A stretch of DNA of 8,840 bases from DATBAK01 sp036787815 (GTDB lineage: Bacteria > Actinomycetota > Acidimicrobiia > IMCC26256 > PALSA-610), in NCBI GenBank assembly GCA_036787815.1, contig DAIQOP010000157.1, positions 1 to 8,840 on the forward strand, written 5' to 3'. Made by a program: the position numbers and the translations under genes. Under the pieces are notes generated by a model. It saw only the letters and a list, made by a program, of their open reading frames with translations, did not search any database and had not been told where the DNA came from. Position 1 is the first letter of the stretch; each line of letters opens with the position of its first letter. Positions 1 through 6,385 of the stretch are shown here, in pieces.

Positions 1-762
1 GTGGAGCGGCGCCAGCACCGGCCAGGCCTCGGTATCGAGGCCGTCGAGCCGGAGGTGGGCGATCTGCCCGCGCTGCGGCACCACGGGTAGGTCGACGCCG
101 AGCCGCTCGGCAAGCGCCGGCGACCACGCCCCGCCGGCGATGAGCACCGAACGGGCCGCGAAGGTGCGGGAGTCGCCGGAGATGCCGGTGACGTGCATCC
201 CGTCGAGCGTGAGTGCCTCGACCTCGAACGACTCGCGCTCGAGCCCGTGGTGCTCGGCCGCGCGGAGCAGCGCGGCGGTGAGCATGCGCCCGTCGACGCG
301 CGCCGCGTGCTTCGACACGAACGCCTTCGCGACCTCGCCGAGCACGGGGAACCGGGCGCGCGCCTCCGCCGGGGTGACCTCGCCGATCGTGCCGGGCTCC
401 GGTACCGCGCCGGGCCGGGTCGGGTCGAGCAGGAGGCGGAGATAGCCGTCGAGCATGAGCGATTCGTGCTCGTCGCGCGCGATCACGAGCTTGCCGCAGC
501 GGACGAACCCGGTGTCGTGCTCACCATCGCGGGCCAACGCATCGATGAGCTCGGCGTAGAAGGCCGGCGTCGCGTCGATCATGGTCTGGCGCGGAGAGCC
601 GTCGCGGATCTCGGTCTCGGGCGAGAGGATCCCGGCACCGGCGTCGGTCGCCCGGCCTTCGTGGTGCCGGTCGACCAGCAGCGTGCGGGCACCGCGACCC
701 ACGCTGCGGTACGCCGCGGCGGCACCCACGACTCCGCCTCCGACGACGATGAGATCGAGCAC
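1..762 (-). CDS. DAO-family FAD-dependent oxidoreductase (glycine oxidase / D-amino acid dehydrogenase-like), C-terminus cut off by window edge
   Basis: Reading leftwards from GTG at 762, the frame stays open for 254 codons to base 1, so the C-terminal part lies outside. The N-terminus (MLDLIVVGGGVVGAAAAYR) is a Rossmann FAD-binding fold with GxGxxG at residues 8-13, followed by an acidic residue after the second strand (LLVDRHH). RATDAGAGILSPETE near residue 40 is typical of ThiO/DadA-like members of the DAO family. A second strand-turn (VLIAGGAWSPALAERLG, about residue 215) closes the FAD domain, and VVPQRGQ follows as in this family. The family oxidises primary or secondary amines of amino acids to imines. 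The substrate cannot be read from this part. A GTG at 771 is in frame but touches the purine run GGGGAAGG (772-779 read on the minus strand); 762 sits about 9 nt from it and is preferred. It is divergent from the MFS gene. The family call is firm, the subfamily is not. Confidence 0.88.
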   Translation of the reverse strand, partial: MLDLIVVGGGVVGAAAAYRSVGRGARTLLVDRHHEGRATDAGAGILSPETEIRDGSPRQTMIDATPAFYAELIDALARDGEHDTGFVRCGKLVIARDEHESLMLDGYLRLLLDPTRPGAVPEPGTIGEVTPAEARARFPVLGEVAKAFVSKHAARVDGRMLTAALLRAAEHHGLERESFEVEALTLDGMHVTGISGDSRTFAARSVLIAGGAWSPALAERLGVDLPVVPQRGQIAHLRLDGLDTEAWPVLAPLH

Positions 763-769
763 GGTGGCC

Positions 770-799
770 ACCCTTCCCCGCTTTGCGCTTTCGGGTCAA
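770..799 (-). promoter_or_regulatory. Candidate promoter of the left FAD oxidoreductase
   Basis: On the minus strand, TTGACC (799 to 794) is separated by 18 nt from AAGGGT (775 to 770), which lies 7 nt before the GTG at 762. The -35-like box is good; the -10-like box departs from TAnnnT at its first base. The same purine-rich stretch could instead be a Shine-Dalgarno sequence, so the two readings compete. Confidence 0.3.
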
Positions 800-819
800 C
801 CCCCGGCCTCCTCTAGGTT
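790..819 (+). promoter_or_regulatory. Candidate leaderless or short-leader promoter of the MFS gene
   Basis: TAGGTT (814-819) fits the actinobacterial -10 pattern TAnnnT and ends 8 nt before the ATG at 828, so transcription would start at or within about 2 nt of the start codon. A weak -35-like TTCGGG lies at 790-795 with an 18-nt spacer. GGAGG at 820-824 is only 3 nt from the ATG, too close for a normal ribosome-binding site, which favours the promoter reading. It overlaps the divergent candidate promoter on the other strand. Confidence 0.4.
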
Positions 820-827
820 GGAGGCCG

Positions 828-2120
828 ATGCAGGTGCACCGTTCCGACGACTCCGACTCGGAACAGGTCTCCGACGCGCTCATCGACGGCGATGTGGTCC
901 TGGTCAGGGGCACGGCGCGTGCAGCATTGCGCCACCGCGACTTCCGGGTGTTCTGGAGCGGAGTGTTCGCCTCCAACATCGGCACCTGGATGCAGAACGT
1001 GCTCCTCGGCGCGTACGGGTTCGTGCTCACGCACTCGGCCGGCTTCGTGGGTCTGCTGGCCTTCGCCCAGCTCGGCCCGTTGCTCTTCCTCTCGACCGTC
1101 AGCGGCGTGCTCGCCGACACCCTCGACCGCCGCCGGCTGCTGATCACGGCCCAGTTGGTGCAGCTCGCGCTCGCGCTGGTGCTCGCCGGCCTCGCGCTCG
1201 GGCATCATCCGGCTCCGGCGGCGATCTTCGCGTGTGTGCTGGCGATCGGCATCGCGAACGCGATGGGTGGACCGGGGATGAGCGCCATCATGCCGTCGCT
1301 CGTGCCGCGCGAAGACCTCTCCGGCGCGGTCGCGCTCGCCTCGGTGCAGATGAACCTCTCGCGGGTGATCGGGCCGCCGATCGCGGCGCTCATCTACTCG
1401 CGCTTCGGGGCGTCGCCGGTGTTCGCGATCAACGCGCTCACCTACCTCGCCGCGGTCTACAGCCTGACGGCCGCGAAGTATCCGCGGCGGGTCGACTCGG
1501 CGATCTCCGAACGGGGGCTCGCGCGCTTGATGTCGGGCTTCCGGGTGGCGCTGGCCGACCGGCTCGTGACGCTCGTGCTGTTCGTCGTCTTCACGTTCTC
1601 GTTCATCTCGTTGAACTTCATCTCGTTCATGTCGGTGCTCGCGTCGGAGCACTACGCCATCTCACCCAAGTCGACGAGCTACGGCTTGCTGTACGCGTGC
1701 TTCGGGCTCGGAGCAGCGTGTGGAGCGGTGAGCGTCGGATCGGTGTTCGCGCACCGCCCGAAGTCCGACCTCGTCCGGCCCGGCCTCGTCGCGTTCGCGG
1801 TGCTGCTCGCGTTGTTCGGCCTGTTGCACGTCGGTGGGGCATCGTTCCCCGTTGCCTTCGCGCTCGGATACGCGTACTTCCTCGTGATCACATCGCTGTC
1901 GACGGTGCTCCAGGAGCACGTCGACAATGCCGTGCGGGGCCGGGTCATGGCCTTGTGGATCATGGGGTTCGGAGGATCGGTCGGGGTCGGTGCGCTCGTG
2001 TGGGGTCCGCTGGCGCACCACTCGATCGGTGCGCTCCTGATGCTCGGGGTCGCGTGGGCCGCCGTGCTCGCGGTCGTCTGCGGACCGGCGCGGTTGCGCT
2101 CGGAGGCACTCCCTGGCTGA
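828..2120 (+). CDS. MFS transporter, MFS_3 (EntS-like) family
   Basis: This 430-residue membrane protein has about 12 hydrophobic segments, after a hydrophilic N-terminal stretch of about 40 residues. The first segment (FWSGVFASNIGTWMQNVLLG, from about residue 42) is characteristic of the MFS_3 group that includes enterobactin exporter EntS and many drug efflux proteins. MFS motif A is visible as GVLADTLDRRR at residues 93-103. The loop after segment 4 (LVPREDLSGAVAL, then NLSRVIGPPIAALI) and the C-terminal LQEHVDNAVRGRVMALW (361-377) are further hallmarks. It probably exports a small molecule using the proton gradient; the substrate is not predictable. The frame is open back to a TTG at 783, but ATG 828 is chosen because the extra residues are proline/arginine-rich and the candidate -10 box lies inside them. 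It ends 11 nt from the convergent amidohydrolase, with no terminator between, so the transcripts probably overlap at their 3' ends. Neighbouring amine-metabolism genes make an amine or amino acid derivative a reasonable guess for cargo. Confidence 0.9.
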   Translation: MQVHRSDDSDSEQVSDALIDGDVVLVRGTARAALRHRDFRVFWSGVFASNIGTWMQNVLLGAYGFVLTHSAGFVGLLAFAQLGPLLFLSTVSGVLADTLDRRRLLITAQLVQLALALVLAGLALGHHPAPAAIFACVLAIGIANAMGGPGMSAIMPSLVPREDLSGAVALASVQMNLSRVIGPPIAALIYSRFGASPVFAINALTYLAAVYSLTAAKYPRRVDSAISERGLARLMSGFRVALADRLVTLVLFVVFTFSFISLNFISFMSVLASEHYAISPKSTSYGLLYACFGLGAACGAVSVGSVFAHRPKSDLVRPGLVAFAVLLALFGLLHVGGASFPVAFALGYAYFLVITSLSTVLQEHVDNAVRGRVMALWIMGFGGSVGVGALVWGPLAHHSIGALLMLGVAWAAVLAVVCGPARLRSEALPG

Positions 2121-2131
2121 CTCGGAGCGGG

Positions 2132-3172
2132 TCACGCACCTTCGAACGCGGCGAGCACGTTGACGACGTTGCGGCCGATCACCTCGAGGCAGTAGCCGCC
2201 CTCCTGCACGAAGAGCGTGGGGAGCCCGAGCGACGCGATCGCGCCGCCGAGGCGGCTGAAGTCGTCGCCGGTGAGGCGGAAGGAGTCGGCATCTTCGGCC
2301 GCGGTGTCGACGCCGAGCGAGACGACGACCATGTCGGCACCGAACCCGCGGATACCCGAGCGCGCGATCGTCAGCGCTTCCGCGTACGCCGACCACTCGG
2401 TGCCGGGCGGGAGGGGCAGGTTGAGGGTGGTTCCCTCACCGGCACCCGTGCCCCGCTCGTGCGCGAAGCCGGAGAGGTACGGGTAGTCGTCGGCCGGGTC
2501 GGCGTGCAGCGAGGCGAAGAACACGTCGGGATCGTCGGAGAAGATCGCCTGCGTGCCGTTGCCGTGGTGGAAGTCGACGTCGAGCACCGCGACTCGAGCA
2601 CCGGCGTCGGCGAAGGCGCGGGCCGCAATTGCCGCGTTGTTGAGGTAGCAGTACCCCGCAAGGCTGTCGGAAGCGGCATGGTGGCCGGGCGGGCGGCACA
2701 GCGCGTACGCGCCGCCGCGGCCGGCCGAGCGCAGCGCGTCGCCGGCGGTGAGTGCGATGTCGACCGCGGCGCTCGCGGCGCTCCAGGTGCCGGGCAGGAT
2801 CGGGTCGGTGTCGTGCGAGTACCAACCGAGCTTGGCGATGGGGTGCATGAGGTTCGCGGTGCTCACCGCGTCGCCGCGGATCGGGCGCGCGTACCCGGTG
2901 GCCTCGCTGCCCGGGGCGGCGCCGGTCGCGGCGATCCATTCGCCGTAGATCCGTTCCAGGAACTCGACGTAGTCGCGGGTGTGCACGCGTAACACGGGAT
3001 CGAGGCCGTGCACCTCGGGCTCACGCACCGGACCGAGCCCGGAGGCGTCGATCGCGGCACGGATCCGTTCGGCGCGCTCGGGAATCTCGGGCGCCGCGAC
3101 CGGTGTGCCCGCGTCGAGGACGGCTCCGTGAGGAACGTGCGCTCGATGCGCGTCGGAGGCAATCGTGAGCAC
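2132..3172 (-). CDS. Acetylpolyamine amidohydrolase (histone deacetylase superfamily, class II-like)
   Basis: This protein has 346 residues, close to the 341 I recall for Mycoplana ramosa acetylpolyamine amidohydrolase. It shows the zinc-hydrolase signature throughout: the tandem histidines H164-H165 in CRPPGHHA, zinc ligands D200 and H202 in LDVDFHHGNGTQ, the third ligand D289 in SLGVDT, and the transition-state tyrosine Y327 in EGGY. GYCYLNNAAIAA, DVFFASLHADP, and the end IGRNVVNVLAAF match the acetylpolyamine branch better than eukaryotic-type HDACs or AcuC. An acidic loop before PGTW (D121, D123) lies where the M. ramosa enzyme has its dimer/substrate loop. The expected reaction is deacetylation of N-acetylputrescine, N-acetylcadaverine or acetylspermidine to the free amine and acetate, in the cytoplasm. 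The start is GTG 3172, 6 nt after a -10-like TAGGCT; the protein begins directly with the first core strand (MLTIASD). It is divergent from an amine-oxidase-like gene, which supports a role in polyamine breakdown. Acetyl-lysine protein deacetylase activity cannot be excluded. Confidence 0.9.
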   Translation of the reverse strand: MLTIASDAHRAHVPHGAVLDAGTPVAAPEIPERAERIRAAIDASGLGPVREPEVHGLDPVLRVHTRDYVEFLERIYGEWIAATGAAPGSEATGYARPIRGDAVSTANLMHPIAKLGWYSHDTDPILPGTWSAASAAVDIALTAGDALRSAGRGGAYALCRPPGHHAASDSLAGYCYLNNAAIAARAFADAGARVAVLDVDFHHGNGTQAIFSDDPDVFFASLHADPADDYPYLSGFAHERGTGAGEGTTLNLPLPPGTEWSAYAEALTIARSGIRGFGADMVVVSLGVDTAAEDADSFRLTGDDFSRLGGAIASLGLPTLFVQEGGYCLEVIGRNVVNVLAAFEGA

Positions 3173-3178
3173 GCTCGG

Positions 3179-3184
3179 AGCCTA
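3179..3184 (-). promoter_or_regulatory. -10-like element of the amidohydrolase, leaderless configuration
   Basis: Read on the minus strand, TAGGCT (3184 to 3179) fits TAnnnT and is followed by exactly 6 nt (CCGAGC) before the GTG at 3172. This is the spacing expected when transcription starts at the start codon itself. No Shine-Dalgarno-like sequence is needed, and no good -35 box is seen; the place where one would lie coincides with the plus-strand -10 box at 3202-3207. Confidence 0.45.
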
Positions 3185-3201
3185 ACGAACCGACCTCGTC
3201 G

Positions 3202-3207
3202 TAGAGT
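3202..3207 (+). promoter_or_regulatory. -10-like element of the PuuB-like oxidase, very short leader
   Basis: TAGAGT fits TAnnnT and ends 9 nt before the ATG at 3217, giving a predicted leader of 0-3 nt. No Shine-Dalgarno-like run lies in the 9 nt GCGCCACGC. The promoter region (about 3178-3214) lies almost wholly on top of the minus-strand amidohydrolase promoter (about 3172-3208). Confidence 0.42.
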
Positions 3208-3216
3208 GCGCCACGC

Positions 3217-4596
3217 ATGGGCTACGCGTCGGTCAGCTACTGGCTCGAGACCAGCGGCGACGATCTGACGCCGCGGCCGCCGCTCGACGGTTCGGTCGAC
3301 GTCGACGTCGCGATCCTCGGTGCGGGCTACACCGGACTCTGGACGGCGTACTCGCTGCTCGAACGCGATCCGTCGCTGCGCATCATCGTCGTCGAGCGCG
3401 ACGTCGCAGGGTTCGGGGCGTCGGGGCGCAACGGTGCCTGGTGCACCTTCGGGTTCGGTGCCGGGCCCGATCTGCTCACCCACAAGTACGGGCGGGACGC
3501 GGCGCGCGCGGTGCACGACGCGATGGTCGCGACCGTCGACGAGATCGGGCGCGTCGTCGAGGTCGAAGGCATCGACGCGCACTACCAGAAGGACGGCGAG
3601 CTCTCCCTCGCGATCGGCCGGCATCAACTCCCGGCCCTCGACGCGGCGCAACGCAGCTACGACCGGCTCGGCATTCCCGAGTTCGCGCACCGTCTCGACG
3701 GAGCGGCCGCTCGCGAGCGGCTCGAGGTCGCCGGCGTGGTCGGCGGCATCTGGTTCCCCGCGACCGCGGCGGTGCATCCCGGTCGTCTGGTGCGCGGGCT
3801 CGCGCGCGCGGTCGAACGCAAGGGCGCGACGATCGTCGAGGGCACGGCCGTCACCAACGTGCAGACGGGCGCGAGGCCGGCACTCGAGACCGCGCGGGGC
3901 ATCGTGCGGGCGGGCGTGGTGGTGCTCGCGGGGGAGTCGTACCTGTCGGCCCTGCCCGGGTACCGGCGGGCGGTGCTGCCCATCTACTCGCTCATCGTGC
4001 TCACCGAGCCGTTGACCGACGCCCAGCTCGCCGAGATCCACTGGACCCACCGCGCCGTCGTGCACTCGCAGGCGCTCACCGTCGACTACCTCTCGCGCAC
4101 GCGAGACGGACGCGTCCTCTTCGGCGGCCGGGGCGCGCCGTATCACTTCGGCTCGGCGATCCGCCCGGAGTTCGACCGCCATGAGGTCACCCACGAACGC
4201 CTGCGCCGCTCGATCGTCGACTGGTTCCCGTCGTTGGCCGGCGTGCAGACGACGCACGCGTGGGGAGGCACCGTCGGTGTGCCGCGCGACTGGATCCCGA
4301 CGATGCGCTACGACCGGGAGGCGGGCGTCGCGACCGCGCACGGCTACACCGGCGAAGGCGTGGCCGCGACCAACCTCGGCGGTCGCGTGCTCGCCGATCT
4401 CATCACGGGAACCGAGTCGGAGCTCACGCGCCTGCCGATGGTGAACCATCGTTCCCGGTCTTGGGAGCCCGAGCCGCTCCGATTCCTGGCCGCGCGCTAC
4501 CTGCAGCACGCGTCGCTGAGGCTCGACGAACGCGCGGCGCGCACCGGCCGCCCGCTCACCGGCCGCTCGATCACCGAGCGTCTGATCGGGCACTGA
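3217..4596 (+). CDS. FAD-dependent amine oxidoreductase, PuuB-like (gamma-glutamylputrescine oxidase-type, DAO family)
   Basis: The protein has 459 residues. After a short N-terminal extension (SYWLETSGDD), the FAD fold begins with VDVAILGAGYTGLWTAYSLL, where GxGxxG occupies residues 35-40, and E60 at the end of the second strand should bind the ribose. GFGASGRNGAWC (65-76) is the signature that sets the PuuB/YgaF-like branch of the DAO family apart. The C-terminal HGYTGEGVAATNLGGRVLADLI (375-396) returns to the flavin. Family members oxidise amines such as gamma-glutamylputrescine to aldehydes with release of ammonia and hydrogen peroxide. The residues after about 405 (RSWEPEPLRFLAARYLQ) form the family's usual tail. 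It is divergent from the acetylpolyamine amidohydrolase, so a substrate derived from a freed polyamine is plausible. No gamma-glutamylputrescine synthetase (PuuA) or hydrolase (PuuD) gene is in view, so the name should stay general. Confidence 0.87.
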   Translation: MGYASVSYWLETSGDDLTPRPPLDGSVDVDVAILGAGYTGLWTAYSLLERDPSLRIIVVERDVAGFGASGRNGAWCTFGFGAGPDLLTHKYGRDAARAVHDAMVATVDEIGRVVEVEGIDAHYQKDGELSLAIGRHQLPALDAAQRSYDRLGIPEFAHRLDGAAARERLEVAGVVGGIWFPATAAVHPGRLVRGLARAVERKGATIVEGTAVTNVQTGARPALETARGIVRAGVVVLAGESYLSALPGYRRAVLPIYSLIVLTEPLTDAQLAEIHWTHRAVVHSQALTVDYLSRTRDGRVLFGGRGAPYHFGSAIRPEFDRHEVTHERLRRSIVDWFPSLAGVQTTHAWGGTVGVPRDWIPTMRYDREAGVATAHGYTGEGVAATNLGGRVLADLITGTESELTRLPMVNHRSRSWEPEPLRFLAARYLQHASLRLDERAARTGRPLTGRSITERLIGH

Positions 4597-4616
4597 CCCA
4601 CCGTTCTTCCGACACC

Positions 4617-4643
4617 GGTCGAAACTGGCGACCGCCGTTCGTC
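4617..4643 (+). promoter_or_regulatory. Candidate ECF42-type sigma factor target promoter before the DGPF gene
   Basis: GGTCGA (4617-4622) and CGTC (4640-4643) are separated by 17 nt. From memory, the published ECF42 target consensus in Streptomyces venezuelae is TGTCGA in the -35 and CGA/TC in the -10, so this is one mismatch from it. It lies in the only gap of the operon large enough for a promoter (4597-4692) and would give a leader of roughly 40 nt carrying GAGG at 4682-4685, 7 nt before the ATG. If right, the sigma factor drives its own operon. Confidence 0.4.
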
Positions 4644-4692
4644 GTGATTCCGACTGCCGCCGCCGGGGTGGCCAGAGAAGCGAGGCTCGCGA

Positions 4693-5049
4693 ATGAAGTA
4701 CATGTTGCTCATCTACGTCGACCCCCGGACGGCACCCGCCGCCGGCACGCCCGAGGGTGACGCCGAGAACCGGGCCTACGGCACGTTCACGCAGGAGCTG
4801 GTCGCCGCGGGTGGGATGGTGTCGGGCGATCCGTTGCACGGCAACGACACCGCGACGACCGTGCGCCTCCGGGGCGGAGAGACGCTCACGAGCGACGGTC
4901 CCTTCGCGGAGACCAAGGAGCACCTCGCCGGCTACTACGTGGTCGACGTCGCCGACCTCGATGCCGCCATCGCCTGGGCCGCGAAGATCCCGGCGGCCGG
5001 CCACACGGCCGTCGAGGTCCGGCCGGTTGCGGACTACACGGCCATGTAG
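4693..5049 (+). CDS. DGPF-domain (YCII-related) protein, partner of ECF42 sigma factor
   Basis: This 118-residue single-domain protein of the dimeric alpha-beta barrel/YCII superfamily begins MKYMLLIYVDP and carries the eponymous DGPF motif at residues 68-71 (LTSDGPFAETKEHLAGYYVVD). It ends in EVRPVADY, the usual C-terminus of the family. Such genes nearly always sit beside ECF sigma factors of the ECF42 group, as here, where the sigma gene starts 43 nt downstream. Their biochemical role is not established; suggestions range from small-molecule binding to an enzyme producing a signal, and no sequence feature here decides. The start is ATG 4693, with GAGG 7 nt upstream. The protein has no signal peptide or membrane segment, so it is cytoplasmic. 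It is probably the first gene of a three-gene operon with the sigma factor and the phosphopantetheinyl transferase. Confidence 0.93.
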   Translation: MKYMLLIYVDPRTAPAAGTPEGDAENRAYGTFTQELVAAGGMVSGDPLHGNDTATTVRLRGGETLTSDGPFAETKEHLAGYYVVDVADLDAAIAWAAKIPAAGHTAVEVRPVADYTAM

Positions 5050-5050
5050 G

Positions 5051-5078
5051 GCCCGGGCGCGAGGTCGGACCTCCGGGC
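5051..5078 (+). other. Stem-loop between the DGPF and sigma factor genes
   Basis: An inner perfect dyad GAGGTC-G-GACCTC (5061-5073) is flanked by outer arms GCCCGG (5051-5056) and CCGGGC (5073-5078), which share one base with the inner arm. It begins 1 nt after the DGPF stop codon and ends 14 nt before the sigma factor start. It has no U-tract. It could attenuate read-through from the DGPF gene, act as an operator over the local sigma promoter, or stabilise the upstream mRNA. Confidence 0.35.
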
Positions 5079-5080
5079 GG

Positions 5081-5086
5081 CAGAAT
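5081..5086 (+). promoter_or_regulatory. Possible -10-like element directly before the sigma factor start
   Basis: CAGAAT ends 6 nt before the GTG at 5093, the same geometry as the leaderless candidates elsewhere in the window. It misses the leading T of TAnnnT and no -35 box is visible, so it is weaker evidence. It would give the sigma factor its own transcript besides read-through from the DGPF gene. Confidence 0.28.
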
Positions 5087-5092
5087 CGTGCC

Positions 5093-6355
5093 GTGCCCCC
5101 CGACGCCCCCGCCGCCGACGTGCACGCGTCGATCGAGACAATCGTGCGGCTCGAGTGGGGCCGGGTCGTCGCCGGGCTCACCCGGAGGTTCGGCGATCTC
5201 GCGCTCGCCGAAGATGCGGCCCAGGACGCGTTGACGGTCGCGATCGAGACGTGGCCGGTGACGGGGATACCGGCGAAACCGGCGGCGTGGATCACCACCA
5301 CCGCGCGTCGCAAGGCGCTCGACCGGCTGCGCCGCGACGCCACGCTCGCCCGCAAGGTCGCCCGACTGCAGCGTGATGCAGATCGCGGCGACGGCGACGC
5401 GGTCGCGGCGGGCACCGCGCCCGCGCCGATCGACGACGATCGCCTGTGCCTGCTCTTCACGTGTTGCCATCCGGCGCTGCCGATCGAGGGACGCGTCGCG
5501 CTCACCCTGAAGGCCGTCGGTGGTCTCGACACCGCGGAGCTGGCGCGGGCGTTCGTCGTGAGCGAGGCGACGGTCGCGCAACGCATCGTGCGGGCCAAGC
5601 GCAAGATCCGCGACGCCGGGATCCCGTTCCGGGTTCCACCGCCCGAGTTGCTCGAAGAGCGTCTCGCCGGGGTGTTGGCCTGCCTGTACCTGATCTTCAA
5701 CGAGGGATACACCGCGACCACGGGCGACGACCTCGTGCGCGACGACCTGTGCCGCGAGGCGATCCGGCTCACGCGTCTCGTGCGCGCCGGGTTCGCCGGC
5801 GACCCCGAGGCCACGGGACTGCTCGCCCTGATGCTGCTGCATCACGCCCGACGCGAGGCCAGGATCTCGGCCGAGGGTGACCTCGTGCTGCTCGAAGCCC
5901 AGGACCGCGCTCGTTGGGACCGCGACGAGATCTCGGAGGGGGAGGCTCTGGTGGAGGCCGCGTTGAGGTCGGGCGCCGTCGGGCCGTATCAGGTCCAGGC
6001 GGCGATCGCGGCGCTGCACGCCGTGGCCGAGAGCGTCGACGCCACCGACTGGCCCCAGATCGCAGCGCTCTACGGCGTGTTGATGCAGCTCTCGCCCGGG
6101 CCGGTCGTCGCGCTCAACCAGGCCGTCGCGATCGCGATGGCCGACGGCCCCGGCGCCGGTCTCGTGCGGCTCGCGCCACTGGCCGGTTCGCTCGAGGCCT
6201 ACCACCCGTTCCATGCCGCGCGCGCGGAGTTGCTCCGCCGCGCCGGCGACCACGCCGAGGCGCGGGGCGCGTACGACCGGGCGATCGCGCTCGCGTCGAA
6301 CGGGCGCGAGCGCGCGGCGCTCGAACGCCGCCGAGCCACGCTCGACGCGTCGTGA
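5093..6355 (+). CDS. ECF sigma factor, ECF42 group, with C-terminal TPR-like extension
   Basis: The protein has 420 residues, about twice a normal ECF sigma factor. Region sigma-2 covers about residues 11-85 (GDLALAEDAAQDALTVAIETWP, then AAWITTTARRKALDRLRR, the -10 recognition and core-binding part). Sigma-4 covers about 115-175, with the helix-turn-helix in LDTAELARAFVVSEATVAQRIVRAKRKI. Residues 180-420 form the extension specific to ECF42. LIFNEGYTATTGDDLVRDDLCREAIRL (200-226) and LALMLLHHARREAR (244-257) are its hallmarks, and the last 100 residues look like TPR helices (AYHPFHAARAELLRRAGDHAEARGAYDRAIAL). No anti-sigma gene is adjacent; in this group, control is thought to run through the extension, and a DGPF gene is the normal partner, as here. 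The start is GTG 5093: in-frame starts further upstream lie inside the DGPF gene. The stop overlaps a GTG (GTGA at 6352-6355) leading towards the phosphopantetheinyl transferase. Confidence 0.93.
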   Translation: MPPDAPAADVHASIETIVRLEWGRVVAGLTRRFGDLALAEDAAQDALTVAIETWPVTGIPAKPAAWITTTARRKALDRLRRDATLARKVARLQRDADRGDGDAVAAGTAPAPIDDDRLCLLFTCCHPALPIEGRVALTLKAVGGLDTAELARAFVVSEATVAQRIVRAKRKIRDAGIPFRVPPPELLEERLAGVLACLYLIFNEGYTATTGDDLVRDDLCREAIRLTRLVRAGFAGDPEATGLLALMLLHHARREARISAEGDLVLLEAQDRARWDRDEISEGEALVEAALRSGAVGPYQVQAAIAALHAVAESVDATDWPQIAALYGVLMQLSPGPVVALNQAVAIAMADGPGAGLVRLAPLAGSLEAYHPFHAARAELLRRAGDHAEARGAYDRAIALASNGRERAALERRRATLDAS

Positions 6356-6385
6356 GCGGTCGGTCGTGAGCGGTCGGTCGTGAGC
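6352..6385 (+). repeat. 14-bp tandem duplication forming a chain of GTGA stop/start overlaps
   Basis: GTGAGCGGTCGGTC occurs at 6352-6365 and again at 6366-6379, and its first six bases a third time at 6380-6385. The sigma factor stop TGA (6353-6355) overlaps GTG 6352. From there, a five-codon frame (M-S-G-R-S) ends in TGA 6367-6369, which overlaps GTG 6366. That opens an identical five-codon frame ending in TGA 6381-6383, which overlaps GTG 6380, the start of the transferase. The unit length of 14 equals five codons minus the 1-nt step back, so every copy keeps the coupling. The bases are certain; translation of the mini-frames is inference. Confidence 0.8.

Noticed and set aside
783..827. 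TTG 783 as start of the MFS gene
   Set aside because: It would add 15 proline/arginine-rich residues across the candidate promoter, without a ribosome-binding site; ATG 828 is better placed.
581..2992. 803-codon open frame on the plus strand
   Set aside because: It covers the MFS and amidohydrolase genes in other frames, is arginine/alanine-rich, and has no recognisable fold.
2132..3172. AcuC-type acetoin utilisation deacetylase
   Set aside because: The dimer-loop region before PGTW, the total length and the IGRNVVNVL end fit acetylpolyamine amidohydrolases better.
2863..5814. 983-codon open frame on the minus strand
   Set aside because: It lies across four recognised genes, and its translation is arginine/serine-rich without domain motifs; it is an out-of-frame shadow due to high GC.
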